Below, in pieces: positions 7,338 through 16,537 of a DNA stretch of 64,000 bases. The stretch covers positions 62,001-126,000 of the forward strand of contig JAHDLC010000013.1 in NCBI GenBank assembly GCA_018436595.1. The letters are read 5' to 3'. This stretch comes from Synergistaceae bacterium (GTDB taxonomy: Bacteria; Synergistota; Synergistia; Synergistales; Aminobacteriaceae). Under the pieces are notes generated by a model. That model made no database searches and had not been told where the DNA came from. It saw nothing but the letters and a program-made list of their open reading frames with translations. A program made the translations under genes and the position numbers. Position 1 is the first letter of the stretch. Each line of letters begins with the position of its first letter.

Positions 7338-10244
7338 CTATTCCTCCCCTTCCCCGTTGTCCTCTTCCTCCGCCCGGAAATCCCTGCGCCTGCAGAGGGA
7401 GGAGAAAGAGCAGTATCTGCACCGGTCCGAATCGTACTCCGGCGGAAAGTCCCCCGAAGCGATGGAGTCCGCCGCCCGCTTCATGACCTCCGCTGCCTGG
7501 GACTCCAGTTCCGCGAGAGACATTTTCCCGATTTCCAGCCAGAGGGGCGCGCCGTCATGCTTCGCGCCCGCCGCCGAGCCGTCGCCCAGTCCGAGAAAGA
7601 CCGCCGCGGAGGCACTCCGCCGTTCCGGGCCTTCCCGGAGGGCGATGCTGTAGGCGGCGAGCTGGAGGCTTTTTGTGTATTTCCCTGACCTGCCGCTCTT
7701 GTAGTCGAAGAGGAGGGCGGAACCGTCGCGGAGGATGTCCATTCTGTCGCACCGTCCCCGGAAGACCGTCCCCCCGATCTCCAGCTCAGGCAGGGGGAAT
7801 TCCCGCCGCTGTTCACTCCGGGCCTCCCCGAGGCCGCTCCTCTCCATGGCGTCCTGAAGCGCCCCGAGGCGGCGGTTTTTCTCACGCTGGTCAGCCCTGT
7901 GGCGGAAGAGCCTCTGGTCCGAGAGCAGCCCGGGGTACCCGTCCCCGTAGGCGGCGTCGAAAAAGCGGTCCGCCAGCTCCTCCAGGCTTCCCCCGGAGGA
8001 AAGGTGCTCCTTCCACGCAAGCTCCCAGAGACGGTGGAACCCGTTCCCCGCCAGGTCGCGGCGGAACAGCTCCTCCGCTGCAGGCTCGAGGCCCATCCTC
8101 CGGCAGTAGTACAGGAAGGGGCAGGCGGCGAAGTCGTCCAGGCCGCTCAGATGGAAGATCTTCTCGGGCAGGGGGAGGGGTGCGGTGAGGTGACCCCTCC
8201 GAAAAAGGCCCTTTCGGGGGCTGCATTCGGCAGGAATTTCCACGCCTCTGACACACACCGTTTCTCCGACCGCCTGGGGGAGAAGATCCCCCAGGGACCG
8301 TTCATAGGAAGTTTCCGCCGGGATAAGCCAGGGGGACGTTCCGGCCTCCGCCTCAGTCACGAAGGGGGACGGCGGCAGAGGACGTCCGCTGCCGTCGGCC
8401 AGCGGGCGGACGAAAAGGCACAGCTCCCGGGCGCAGGCGGCAAGCCTCCGGAAGAGAGCTTCCCTTTGCTTCCGCTTCTCCGGCACCAGGGGGAGGTGGC
8501 TCCGCCCCAAGTCGAGGCTGTCGTGGAGGAAGCCCTTCCGGTCGTCGTTCAGCAGCGGGGATTCCCGCACCTGGCCCGGCCAGTGGGGGGCCGTGGCGCC
8601 GAGGAAGACCCACACCGCCGCCGAAGTCAGCACCGGCGGCGTTCCCTGGTGAACCGCCATGGCCGGGGAGACCGGCGGCGAAGTCCTCGTGGAGGCCGTC
8701 TCAGCCCACCTGGCCAGGAAGGCCGCAGCCTCTCCTCCCCGAAGGACCGCCCTGCCCGAATCCCCGAGGTCCCGGACCAGGTCGCGGAGAGCCCGCTCCT
8801 TTTCCCCGGCCTCCAGCACGGCCACGTTCACCGTCCGAAGCATTCCGTCCAGGGAGGGAAACTCCCTGGCTTCCGTGATGAGCCCCTTCATCTCCTCCCT
8901 GTCGGGGGCCAGTTTTCCCAGGGCCGAAAGCAGCTCCTCGGGACGCCCCCCTGCGGTTAGAGTGTCGGTGAAGGCGAGAACCCTCCTGAACGCGCGCAGC
9001 GGGGTGTTCCGGGACGGCGTTTTTTTCGCCCTTTCCCCGAGGAAGTCCAGCCACCCCTTCCGTCCGCAGGGAAGGGCGGCGGCGAAGTCCTCCCGGGGAA
9101 AGCCGAAGGGCGAGAAGAGAAGGCCGGAAAGGAAATCCGCCGTCTCTCCCGGAGGCCACCCCTCGGAGGCCAGGTCCAGGGCCCGGAGGGCGCTTTTCCA
9201 GAGGATCGTCTCCGAGACGAGCACCCCGTCCTTCGGCGAGAAGGGCAGCCCGTACCGGGTGAAACTCTCCGCGGCGGAGGCCGTTTCCTCCCTGTCGCCG
9301 CAGATGCCGATGGCGGACCACCCCGGAAAGGGGAGTCCCGTGGATTCCGCGATCTTCCCCTCGCCCGCTGACCAGAGAAGAAGCTCTCTGGCCAGGGTGT
9401 CCGAGGCCAGACGAAGATCCCCTCCCGCCATGGAGAAGGAAAGGGCCGGTCCGCTTCCCTCCACCGGCGTCACCGACGCCTCGGGGAACTGGTCCGCCGC
9501 CGTGTAAAAATCGCCCGGGCCGCACCAGGGAACGAAAAACTCCATTTCCGCTCCGGCCTCGAGGAGCTGCCGCAGAAAACGGAGCTGCCCCGAGGCAAAG
9601 CTCAGGAAGCCCACGGCTGTGACCCGCAAGGCTTTCGCCCGTTCTCGGGCCGTTTCAGACTCCGCAAGAAGGTCCCGCCCGAGGGAAGGGATCTGGGCGC
9701 TGTCCGCGAGGTTCCGCACTTCCAGGAGGGCCGTGTAGTCCCGGTAGATCCGGCAGAGGATACCTGACTCGTCGTCCAGCCGGGAGCATCCCTCGTCCTG
9801 AGGACACCCCGCGCACCCCAGCGAACCGGCCAGGGTCTCCGGGGGCACGTCCTCCCGCAGAAGCTCCCGGACCGCCCCTCCGGCAAGGTCGAGGAACCCT
9901 TCCGAAAAGACTCCCGGCGGCAGAGATTCGGCAAACCGCTCCCGCAATGAGCTAATGATGCTCCTCAGAAGCAGCCAGTGGTCCGGAGGGTCGATCTGCG
10001 CCCGGGGCTTCTCTCCCGCCCCCGCCTCGAGAAGGGCCCGGTAGAGGTCGTCCCAGATCCAGACGTTCCGCTCCCGGATCCTGTTCCAGGAAAGGCCCTC
10101 CGGAGCGGAACACCCTTCGGCGGAAAGCATGTCCAGGAGAAGGGGTCTGTCGCGGTTTGACGGTACCAGGAACACCCGTCCGGGATCACCGGTCCGGTCC
10201 GACAGAAGACGGGAAATATCCGCAGGATTGCGGTAGGTATGCAT
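7338..10244 (-). CDS. addB: AddB-like PD-(D/E)XK nuclease subunit
   Basis: 968 residues from the ATG at 10244. The frame is open to 10421, but that extension crosses a good promoter and reads as non-coding. The C-terminal nuclease domain shows LLFDYKSGRSGKYTKSLQLA (about residue 848). The iron-sulfur cysteine set is a Cys near 708 (DFAACPFLYYC) with C942, C945 and C951 (CRYCSFSSLC), as in Bacillus AddB. No intact Walker A is visible at the N-terminus. It forms a heterodimer with the product of the downstream gene, 3 nt away. The start is uncertain: AGGAGG lies 15 nt before the ATG, and CTG codons lie closer. Confidence 0.8.
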   Translation of the reverse strand: MHTYRNPADISRLLSDRTGDPGRVFLVPSNRDRPLLLDMLSAEGCSAPEGLSWNRIRERNVWIWDDLYRALLEAGAGEKPRAQIDPPDHWLLLRSIISSLRERFAESLPPGVFSEGFLDLAGGAVRELLREDVPPETLAGSLGCAGCPQDEGCSRLDDESGILCRIYRDYTALLEVRNLADSAQIPSLGRDLLAESETARERAKALRVTAVGFLSFASGQLRFLRQLLEAGAEMEFFVPWCGPGDFYTAADQFPEASVTPVEGSGPALSFSMAGGDLRLASDTLARELLLWSAGEGKIAESTGLPFPGWSAIGICGDREETASAAESFTRYGLPFSPKDGVLVSETILWKSALRALDLASEGWPPGETADFLSGLLFSPFGFPREDFAAALPCGRKGWLDFLGERAKKTPSRNTPLRAFRRVLAFTDTLTAGGRPEELLSALGKLAPDREEMKGLITEAREFPSLDGMLRTVNVAVLEAGEKERALRDLVRDLGDSGRAVLRGGEAAAFLARWAETASTRTSPPVSPAMAVHQGTPPVLTSAAVWVFLGATAPHWPGQVRESPLLNDDRKGFLHDSLDLGRSHLPLVPEKRKQREALFRRLAACARELCLFVRPLADGSGRPLPPSPFVTEAEAGTSPWLIPAETSYERSLGDLLPQAVGETVCVRGVEIPAECSPRKGLFRRGHLTAPLPLPEKIFHLSGLDDFAACPFLYYCRRMGLEPAAEELFRRDLAGNGFHRLWELAWKEHLSSGGSLEELADRFFDAAYGDGYPGLLSDQRLFRHRADQREKNRRLGALQDAMERSGLGEARSEQRREFPLPELEIGGTVFRGRCDRMDILRDGSALLFDYKSGRSGKYTKSLQLAAYSIALREGPERRSASAAVFLGLGDGSAAGAKHDGAPLWLEIGKMSLAELESQAAEVMKRAADSIASGDFPPEYDSDRCRYCSFSSLCRRRDFRAEEEDNGEGEE

Positions 10245-10265
10245 CAGCAGGGCTATCGCCTCCTC

Positions 10266-10295
10266 ACTATACGGAAGAAGTGTAGCACATTTCAA
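10266..10295 (-). promoter_or_regulatory. Candidate promoter for the addBA-like pair
   Basis: On the minus strand, TTGAAA (10290-10295) and TATAGT (10266-10271) are separated by 18 nt. The predicted transcription start would leave a leader of only ~12 nt before the ATG at 10244, so either translation is nearly leaderless or the match is fortuitous. Confidence 0.4.
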
Positions 10296-10413
10296 TCCGG
10301 GGAAAGATCCGGAAGAGGGAGAGGTCAACCGCCGGCGGAGCCGCACCAACGGGGGATCATCAGAAATCCGGGAGAACGGATCATGCCTTCGCCCAAGGAG
10401 AGGAATGGAGAGA

Positions 10414-10450
10414 GTACGCACTTGACTCGTACGAGATGACGTACTATGAT
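10414..10450 (+). promoter_or_regulatory. YefM-YoeB promoter with GTAC-centred operator elements
   Basis: TTGACT (10422-10427) and TATGAT (10445-10450) are separated by 17 nt. The spacer contains the palindrome CTCGTACGAG (10426-10435), and further GTAC cores lie at 10414 and 10441. YefM-type antitoxins are known to repress their own promoter by binding palindromes with a GTAC core, so this layout fits autoregulation. Confidence 0.7.
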
Positions 10451-10473
10451 AAATGCGTCAGGGAGGTGATGTC

Positions 10474-10716
10474 ATGATCATCACGGCGAGCAAGGCGCGG
10501 GCAAATCTGTACAGGCTGATAGACCACGTCACGGAGACGGAAGAACCGGTCTACATCACCGGAAAGCGGGGCAACGTGGTGGTCCTGTCGGAGGACGACT
10601 ACCGGGACATCCAGGAGACCCTTGCTCTTGCGGCGGTACCCGGAATGCGGGATAAAATTCTCTCAGGCATGGCCGCTCCCCTGTCCGAGTGTGTCGAAAT
10701 AGACGAAGATGCATGA
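10474..10716 (+). CDS. yefM: YefM/Phd-family antitoxin
   Basis: 80 residues. The ATG at 10474 follows a GGGAGGTGAT ribosome binding site. The N-terminus (MIITASKARANLYRLIDHV) is the Phd/YefM DNA-binding fold. The middle (EPVYITGKRGNVVVLSEDDY) is the family signature, and the acidic C-terminal tail is expected to wrap the toxin. It neutralises the YoeB-like toxin encoded next, whose start codon lies 8 nt inside this gene, and with it represses the promoter at 10422-10450. Confidence 0.9.
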   Translation: MIITASKARANLYRLIDHVTETEEPVYITGKRGNVVVLSEDDYRDIQETLALAAVPGMRDKILSGMAAPLSECVEIDEDA

Positions 10717-10975
10717 CGGGCTGTGGCGGGTGTTCTACACGAAGGAGGCCCTGAAGGACAGAGAGAGGGTCATCGAACGGGGCTGGGGCGAAAAGATCCG
10801 GTCCATCGAGCGTGTCTTCCGGGAGAATCCATACGCGCCTCCCGGGGAGAAACTGGTGGGAGAGTTTAAGGGGGCCTACTCGAAGAGGATTAACCGGCAA
10901 CATCGGGTGGTCTATCAGATACTTGAGGAAGACCGGGCGGTCAAGGTGGTCAGCGCCTGGAGTCATTACGAATAG
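10709..10975 (+). CDS. yoeB: YoeB/Txe-family toxin (ribosome-dependent mRNA endonuclease)
   Basis: 88 residues. The family's catalytic positions appear intact: E47, R63/R66 in INRQHRVVY, and the C-terminal H86-Y87 of SAWSHYE. YoeB cleaves mRNA in the ribosomal A site when its antitoxin is degraded. Its start overlaps the end of the antitoxin gene by 8 nt, which couples their translation. A strong terminator follows. The module appears complete and functional. Confidence 0.92.
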   Translation: MHDGLWRVFYTKEALKDRERVIERGWGEKIRSIERVFRENPYAPPGEKLVGEFKGAYSKRINRQHRVVYQILEEDRAVKVVSAWSHYE

Positions 10976-10992
10976 CGGGATTAATGACGGAG

Positions 10993-11021
10993 AAGCCGCA
11001 TCCCAAGGGATGCGGCTTTTT
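10993..11021 (+). terminator. Rho-independent terminator of the toxin-antitoxin unit
   Basis: A perfect 12-bp inverted repeat (AAGCCGCATCCC and its complement, 10993-11004 and 11007-11018) runs into five T residues ending at 11021. It lies 17 nt after the toxin stop codon. Confidence 0.85.
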
Positions 11022-11092
11022 GGGGCCTGTCGGAAGGCAGGGCCGGCTGGTTTCCTATCCGCCGAAGGACTGAATGCGGGTTCTTCCCGTCA

Positions 11093-11101
11093 TGGTACAA
11101 T
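11093..11101 (+). promoter_or_regulatory. Extended -10 element upstream of the small secreted-protein gene
   Basis: TGGTACAAT matches an extended -10 (TGn plus TACAAT) 37 nt before the start codon at 11138. No convincing -35 box is present at 17 nt. Confidence 0.35.
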
Positions 11102-11137
11102 GCAGGCATAACCATGATACCTTGAGGAGGTATGACC

Positions 11138-11512
11138 ATGAGAAAAGGGAGAATAGCACTGTTTCTGTCTGTTCTGGCTGTACTGCTCGTTTTTTCGGCG
11201 CTGCCCGCAACGGCCGCCGATGGTCCTGTCCTGAAGCTGGCTCCGGGAGTGGCTGAAAAACTGCAGACCATCGGGCCGGAGCTGTCCCTCGACTGGGGCG
11301 TCTACAAGAACACCTGAGGGGAGGAGCCATCGGCTCTCGTCGAGAGCGGCAGGTCCCTCGGGCTGGAATACTACATTCCGGTGACTGACGAAACAGGCGG
11401 GGTTACCATCCTCATCAACAAGGCGATTACCTTCAAGGACAATATTGTCCTCGTGGAGCACTTCACCTACCGCGGAAGGGATGTTTTCATCTGCAGGACG
11501 GCGAAGTACTGA
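11138..11512 (+). pseudogene. Small secreted protein interrupted by in-frame TGA (nonsense mutation, or candidate selenoprotein)
   Basis: The ATG at 11138 has GAGGAGG 7 nt upstream and opens with a signal peptide (MRKGRIALFLSVLAVLLVFS, cleavage near ATA-ADG). The frame meets TGA at 11315-11317 after residue 59 (...WGVYKNT), then continues in the same frame with coding character for 64 more residues (GEEPSALVESGRSLGLEYYI through VFICRTAKY) to the TGA at 11510. A 6-bp stem with a GTC triloop (11333-11347) places its loop 21 nt after the TGA, within the reported range for bacterial SECIS elements. There is no CxxU or UxxC context, so a CGA-to-TGA nonsense change is the simpler reading. Family unknown. 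Confidence 0.55.
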
Positions 11513-11534
11513 CCACCGGAAAGGAGGACGGGAC

Positions 11535-13424
11535 ATGAAAAATCTCGGCGAAATGCTGCTGCGGACCGAGCCCTTTTCCGAGATCGTTCTCGGGAACACC
11601 GCCCTGGCCCGGGCCATGATCGAGTCGGGGACGGAGGTTGTCACGTCGTATCCCGGTTCCCCCACCCCTGAAATCGCATCGGCGCTTCTCTCCGTTCCCG
11701 GGGAGAAGCGCCCATTCTATTTCCAGTTCTCCACCAACGAAAAGGTCGCTACGGAGGTGGCCTGCGGCGCCTCCCTCAACGGGCACCCCTCCTGCGTCTT
11801 CTTCAAGAGCGTGGGGCTCAACGTGGCCGCCGACTCCTTCGTCCAGCTATCCCTCCTGGAACTGGAGGGAGGGCTCGTGGCCGTCCTGGGCGACGACCCC
11901 GGGGCAAACTCGTCCCAGAACGAGCAGGACAACCGGCACTTCGCGCGGATGGCCTACATCCCGGTACTGGAGCCGTCCTCGCCGTCGGAGGCCTACCGGT
12001 ACTACCTCGAGGCCATGGCCCTGTCCCGGCGGCAGAAGATGCCCGTGATCCTCCGGATGACCACCCACGTATGCCACGGAAAAGAAAAGGTGGCCTTCGG
12101 GGCGTGGAAGGGCGGTACCGTCAGTACTGAATCCCGTTTCGACACCTCGGGCGGCCCCATGGTGCCCCTGACGGCAGCCGCGCTGGAGATGAAGCGCAGG
12201 TCCCTGGCCCGGCTTTCCCTTGCGGGATGCGAGATGGATTCCCCCGCGTTCTGCGAGGTCAGAAAGGGGACGGATTCCTCGAGAGGCGTCATCACCGCGG
12301 GGCTGCCGTTCCGGTCCCTCCTGGACGTGCTGGAGGATTCGGACCGGACCCCTGACATCCTGAAGCTGGGAGCCGTGTACCCCCTGCCGGAAAAGGCCGT
12401 GGAAGAGTTTCTCCGCACCCACGGACAGGTGAAAGTCCTCGAGGAACTGGACGACGTGCTGGAAAAGGACATCAAGGCACTGGCCTTCGACAGGGGCATA
12501 AGGGTTTCCATCACAGGAAAGACTGACGACGACGACCGGATCGGGGAGTTCACCCCCGACAAGGTGGCTGAAGTGCTGGCCAAGACATGGCCCGACATGG
12601 TTCCCCTCAGGGGGGCCAAGAGGCAGCCGTCCCTGGCCCCCAGGCCGCCCCAGATGTGCCCGGGGTGCGGCCACCGGTCGGCGTTCCATGCCATCCGGCA
12701 GGCCCTGGCCAAAGAGGACATCACCGTGGCGGACATCGGATGCCATACCCTCGGCTTCCTGCCCCCCTACGAAATGGGGGAGGTGCTCCTCTCCATGGGG
12801 CACTCCACCGGGACGGGGGCGGGGCTCTCCCTGTTCAACAGGTCGCGGAAGGTGGTCAGCTTCATCGGTGACTCCACCTTCTTCCACGCGGGCCTTCCGG
12901 GGGTGGTGAACGCCGTGTTCAACAACCACAACCTGACCCTCATCGTCATGGAAAACGGCACCACCGCCATGACGGGCCACCAGGACCACCCCGGCGCGGG
13001 GCGGAACGCCAACGGCCCGTCAGAGGCCATTCCCGTCCGGGGGGTCCTCGAGGGGCTCGGGGTGAAGAGCATCCGGGAGGTGGACGCCTACAGCCAGGCG
13101 AAGCTCATCGAACTGGTGAAGGAAGCCATGGCCGAGGAGGGCTTTTCCGTGGTGATCGCCCGGCACCCCTGCATGCTGAAATACACCCGGGAGCAGCAGC
13201 GGAACCCGGACTACGTGCGGAAGTCGGTGGAAGTGAACCAGGAGACGTGCGACCGGCTCCACGTGTGCGTGGAGTCCTTCGGGTGCCCGTCCTTCCAGAG
13301 GGATGAGGACGGAACGGTGACCGTAAGCCGCGAACTGTGCATCGGCGACGGATCCTGCATCCAGACCTGCCCGGTGAAAGCCATCGGACTTCGGAAGGAG
13401 AACAGGGGAGGGGAGACAGCATGA
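11535..13424 (+). CDS. iorA: Indolepyruvate:ferredoxin oxidoreductase, alpha subunit
   Basis: 629 residues from the ATG at 11535 (AAGGAGG upstream). It oxidatively decarboxylates aryl-2-oxo acids from aromatic amino acids to aryl-acetyl-CoA and reduces ferredoxin. Visible features: N-terminal pyruvate-oxidoreductase-like domain (TSYPGSPTPEIASAL), the signature CPGCGHRSAF near residue 375, a TPP-binding region (GDSTFF...NAVFNNHN...MENGTTAMTGHQDHP) and a C-terminal ferredoxin-like segment (CIGDGSCIQTCPVKAIG plus upstream cysteines). The beta subunit follows with ATGA overlap. This is typical of peptide-fermenting anaerobes. Confidence 0.95.
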   Translation: MKNLGEMLLRTEPFSEIVLGNTALARAMIESGTEVVTSYPGSPTPEIASALLSVPGEKRPFYFQFSTNEKVATEVACGASLNGHPSCVFFKSVGLNVAADSFVQLSLLELEGGLVAVLGDDPGANSSQNEQDNRHFARMAYIPVLEPSSPSEAYRYYLEAMALSRRQKMPVILRMTTHVCHGKEKVAFGAWKGGTVSTESRFDTSGGPMVPLTAAALEMKRRSLARLSLAGCEMDSPAFCEVRKGTDSSRGVITAGLPFRSLLDVLEDSDRTPDILKLGAVYPLPEKAVEEFLRTHGQVKVLEELDDVLEKDIKALAFDRGIRVSITGKTDDDDRIGEFTPDKVAEVLAKTWPDMVPLRGAKRQPSLAPRPPQMCPGCGHRSAFHAIRQALAKEDITVADIGCHTLGFLPPYEMGEVLLSMGHSTGTGAGLSLFNRSRKVVSFIGDSTFFHAGLPGVVNAVFNNHNLTLIVMENGTTAMTGHQDHPGAGRNANGPSEAIPVRGVLEGLGVKSIREVDAYSQAKLIELVKEAMAEEGFSVVIARHPCMLKYTREQQRNPDYVRKSVEVNQETCDRLHVCVESFGCPSFQRDEDGTVTVSRELCIGDGSCIQTCPVKAIGLRKENRGGETA

Positions 13425-13987
13425 AGCGGTTCGATATCTACATGTCCGGCGTGGGAGGCCAGGGAATCGGTCTCCTGAGCGAGGCGGTCATTCGTGCCGC
13501 CGATCATGCGGGCCTTTCCGTCTGCGGCGTGGACACCCACGGCCTTGCCCAGAGGGGCGGCATGGTGGAGTCCTTCGTCAGGATCGGCGGCGAGGTGACC
13601 ACCCCGCTGGTGAGAAAGGGCTCCGCATTCCTCGTCCTCGCCCTGGAGCGGACTGAAGCCCTGCGCGCGGCGGAGGCCTATGCAGCCTCCGGAGGAGTTC
13701 TGCTCTATTTCGACACTCTCTGGCAGCCCCTGGACGTCCGGCTCGGGAAAGCGGACGCCGTCTCCGCCGAAGACGTGGAGGAGGCCTGCAGGCGGCTGAA
13801 CGTCCGGCACATGGCGGAAAAGAGGGACCTTCCCGACGTGAGGATGCAGAACGTGGCCCTGCTGTCGAGGGCGGCAAAGGAGGGGCTCATCCCCGGCGTG
13901 GAGATGGAGCACTACCGGAAGGCCCTGGAGGACCTGCTCCCTGGAAAGGTCCTGGCGGCTAACCTGAAGGTGCTGGAGGGACAGTGA
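13421..13987 (+). CDS. iorB: Indolepyruvate:ferredoxin oxidoreductase, beta subunit
   Basis: 188 residues. The start overlaps the iorA stop (ATGA at 13421-13424), which couples translation. The gamma-type domain of 2-oxoacid oxidoreductases is shown by MSGVGGQGIGLLSEAVIRAA and THGLAQRGGMVESFVRIG. It binds CoA and TPP pockets jointly with IorA. A terminator follows 16 nt after the stop. Confidence 0.95.
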   Translation: MKRFDIYMSGVGGQGIGLLSEAVIRAADHAGLSVCGVDTHGLAQRGGMVESFVRIGGEVTTPLVRKGSAFLVLALERTEALRAAEAYAASGGVLLYFDTLWQPLDVRLGKADAVSAEDVEEACRRLNVRHMAEKRDLPDVRMQNVALLSRAAKEGLIPGVEMEHYRKALEDLLPGKVLAANLKVLEGQ

Positions 13988-14003
13988 TTTCAGAAGTTTC
14001 AGG

Positions 14004-14036
14004 GGGCCGTCCTCCCGGGCGGTCCTTTTCTTTTTT
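14004..14036 (+). terminator. Rho-independent terminator after iorAB
   Basis: An 8-bp stem with two G-U pairs (GGGCCGTC 14004-14011, GGCGGTCC 14018-14025) and a 6-nt loop, followed by TTTTCTTTTTT to 14036. Confidence 0.75.
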
Positions 14037-14084
14037 CCGGCCGCAGGGTACCATTAAAGAGAAGTGAGAAAGAGGTGGTATGGA

Positions 14085-14723
14085 GTGTTTCGATGCGTGA
14101 TTTTTGACTTCGACATGACCCTCGTGGACAGCAGCTACGCCATCAGGGACACCATGAACATGGTGGCGGAGCGGCAGGGGCTTCCTCCGGTGACCCGGGA
14201 GCAGGTGCTGTCCGTTATCGGGCTTCCCATCCGGGAATCCTGGATGAAGGTCTGGAACCGGTTTGACGAGGCCTGGCTCACCGAATTCCGGGCCCTGTTT
14301 ATCGAACAGGAGTTTGCGGGCATTTTCCCCTTCCCCGGAACCGTTTCCGTTCTCGAGGCTCTCACTGAGAAGGGAGTGGCCCTCGGAATAGCCTCCAACC
14401 GGCAGTCGCCGGTCAATCCGCTGAAGGCCACCGGGCTCTCCGGATATTTCCGATCCGTAGTGGGCATGGGCGATGTGGAGAACGCCAAGCCTGCCCCGGA
14501 CATGATCCTGAAGGGCATGGCCGAGCTGGGGTTCGGGAAGGATGACACCCTCTTCGTGGGAGATACGGCGGACGACATGACGGCTGCGGCTGCGGCAGGG
14601 ATCCGGTCCGTTGGGCTCACAACCGGGAATTTTCCCCCGGAGGGCCTTGTCGGGGCGGGAGCGTGGAAAGTGATGGATGCCATCGAGGAACTGCTCCCCC
14701 TGTGGAACGGGGCAGCGTCATGA
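14085..14723 (+). CDS. HAD-superfamily phosphatase (phosphoglycolate-phosphatase-like)
   Basis: 212 residues from the GTG at 14085, chosen because AGAGGTGG lies about 9 nt upstream and the catalytic motif then sits at the N-terminus, as usual. An upstream GTG at 14064 has a poorer site. Motif I is DFDMTLVDS, motif II is IASNRQS, and motif III/IV is NAKPAPDMI with [12 protein letters not shown]. The helical cap lies between motifs I and II, as in Gph/PGM-type enzymes. The substrate is not predictable. Its stop overlaps the next start (ATGA). Confidence 0.85.
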   Translation: MFRCVIFDFDMTLVDSSYAIRDTMNMVAERQGLPPVTREQVLSVIGLPIRESWMKVWNRFDEAWLTEFRALFIEQEFAGIFPFPGTVSVLEALTEKGVALGIASNRQSPVNPLKATGLSGYFRSVVGMGDVENAKPAPDMILKGMAELGFGKDDTLFVGDTADDMTAAAAAGIRSVGLTTGNFPPEGLVGAGAWKVMDAIEELLPLWNGAAS

Positions 14724-16537
14724 CAGGGCGCAGAAACCTGCTCGCCGGGGAGAAATCCCCTTACCTGCTGCAGCACGCCGACAATCCGGTGAACTGGCAC
14801 CCCTGGGGCGACGGGGCCTTCCGGAAGGCCAGGGAGGAGGACAAGCCTCTCTTCGTCTCCATAGGCTATGCCACGTGCCACTGGTGCCACGTGATGGAGA
14901 GGGAATCCTTCAGCGACGGCGAGGTGGCGAACCTCCTGAACGACGCCTGCGTTCCGGTGAAGGTGGACCGGGAGGAGCGTCCCGACATCGACGGGAACTT
15001 CATGGCGGTCTGCCAGATGATGAACGGCAGCGGGGGATGGCCCCTGAACGTCTTTCTCACCCCGGAAGGGCTGCCCTTCTTCGCCGCCACATACCTGCCC
15101 AAGAGGGGGACGGCGGGGAGGCCCGGAATGGTGGACATGGTCCCCAGGGTGAAGTGGCTCTGGAAGACCCAGAGGGAGCAGGTGATGCAGTCCGCCGGGA
15201 GTATCCGGGAGACCCTGCTGAAAGAAGCCCTTCCCGCAGCGGGACCATGCCCCGGGCAGGCCCAGGCGAAGGCTGCCTTCGACGAGCTGTCCCGGGGATA
15301 CGATCCCCAGTGGGGCGGTTTCTCGAAGGAGCCGAAATTCCCCATGCCGTCGTGGCTTCTCTTCCTTTTTCACTATTGGAAGCGCTTCGGAGAAGGGACG
15401 GCCTTTTCCATGGCAAAGAATACCCTGTCCCGCATCTGGGCCGGAGGCATACACGACCATCTTGGCGGAGGCATTGCCCGGTACGCCACTGACCGCCGGT
15501 GGGTTCTGCCCCACTTCGAGAAAATGCTCTACGACCAGGCGCTGCTTCTCCATACCGTGGCGGAATTCCACAGGGAGAGCCCGGACCCGCTGTTCAAAGC
15601 ATTCGCCGAAGACCTTGCCGGGTTTGTTCTCCGGGAGATGACCTCACCGGAGGGAGGCTTCTATTCCGCCTTTGACGCCGACAGCGAGGGGGAGGAAGGA
15701 AAGTACTATCTCTGGACGGAGGAGCAGATCCGGAGCATCCTTTCTCCGGAAGAGGCAGGGGTGTTCCTCCACTCCTACGGAGTCCTCCGGGGAGGCAACT
15801 TTAAAAACGAGGTCACGGGGCGCATCCTGGGTGACAACGTGCTCTACATGGCCGTTTCCCCCGGGGACGCGGCGGCTCGGTTCGCCCTGGAGCCGGAAGA
15901 AATCGGCGGACTGCTCTTCTCCTGCAGGGAAAAGCTGCTCGCTGAACGCCGCAAGCGTCCGGCGCCCCTGCTGGACGACAAGATCCTCACCGACTGGAAC
16001 GGCCTCATGATCGCCGGACTCTCCCTTGCGGGGACCGTGTTCGGCCGGAAGGAGTGGGTGACGGCGGCGGAAAAGGCGGCCCGGTTCATCGAACTCAAGC
16101 TTCGGGAGAAAACCGGCAGGCTGCTCCACAGGTACCGGGACAGGGACGCCGCCATCCCCGGATTTCTCGACGATTACGCCTTCCTCGCCTGGGGGCTGAC
16201 GGAACTCGGAGCCGCCACGGGAAAAAAAGACTACGTTCTTTCCGCGGCGAAACTCATGGACATCCTCCTGGAGGATTTTTCCGACGGGAAGAAGGGGGGC
16301 TTTTTCCCTCACGGAGGACAGGACGGAAATCTTTTTCTCCGAAGGAAGGAGGCCTATGACGGAGCCATACCCTCCGGGAACGCCGTGGCCATGGCCAACT
16401 TACTCCGCCTCGCCGGACCGGCAGGGAGAAAGGACTTCCCGGACCACGCCCGGCGCACCGGGGGGGCCTTCTCGGAGCACGTCTCCAGGTACCCACTCTC
16501 CCACGCCCACCTTCTCACGGCAGTCCTGATGTTCTAG
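14720..16537 (+). CDS. YyaL/SSP411-family protein: thioredoxin-like domain plus six-hairpin glycosidase-like domain (DUF255)
   Basis: 605 residues. The N-terminus has the family signature [14 protein letters not shown] and the thioredoxin-like motif CHWCHVM (C53, C56), followed by [14 protein letters not shown] and [11 protein letters not shown]. The C-terminal two thirds resemble an (alpha/alpha)6 barrel related to N-acylglucosamine 2-epimerases ([37 protein letters not shown]). Its biochemical role is unsettled, with thiol-redox or carbohydrate-related functions proposed. It is translationally coupled to the HAD gene, and its stop overlaps the convergent MATE gene's stop in CTAG. Confidence 0.85.
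   Translation: MTGRRNLLAGEKSPYLLQHADNPVNWHPWGDGAFRKAREEDKPLFVSIGYATCHWCHVMERESFSDGEVANLLNDACVPVKVDREERPDIDGNFMAVCQMMNGSGGWPLNVFLTPEGLPFFAATYLPKRGTAGRPGMVDMVPRVKWLWKTQREQVMQSAGSIRETLLKEALPAAGPCPGQAQAKAAFDELSRGYDPQWGGFSKEPKFPMPSWLLFLFHYWKRFGEGTAFSMAKNTLSRIWAGGIHDHLGGGIARYATDRRWVLPHFEKMLYDQALLLHTVAEFHRESPDPLFKAFAEDLAGFVLREMTSPEGGFYSAFDADSEGEEGKYYLWTEEQIRSILSPEEAGVFLHSYGVLRGGNFKNEVTGRILGDNVLYMAVSPGDAAARFALEPEEIGGLLFSCREKLLAERRKRPAPLLDDKILTDWNGLMIAGLSLAGTVFGRKEWVTAAEKAARFIELKLREKTGRLLHRYRDRDAAIPGFLDDYAFLAWGLTELGAATGKKDYVLSAAKLMDILLEDFSDGKKGGFFPHGGQDGNLFLRRKEAYDGAIPSGNAVAMANLLRLAGPAGRKDFPDHARRTGGAFSEHVSRYPLSHAHLLTAVLMF

Noticed and set aside
4992-7688. An 898-codon open frame on the plus strand across the AddA-like gene
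   Set aside because: It is antisense to a well-supported helicase-nuclease gene. Its Gly/Pro/Arg-rich translation is typical of high-GC shadow frames, and it has no start signal.
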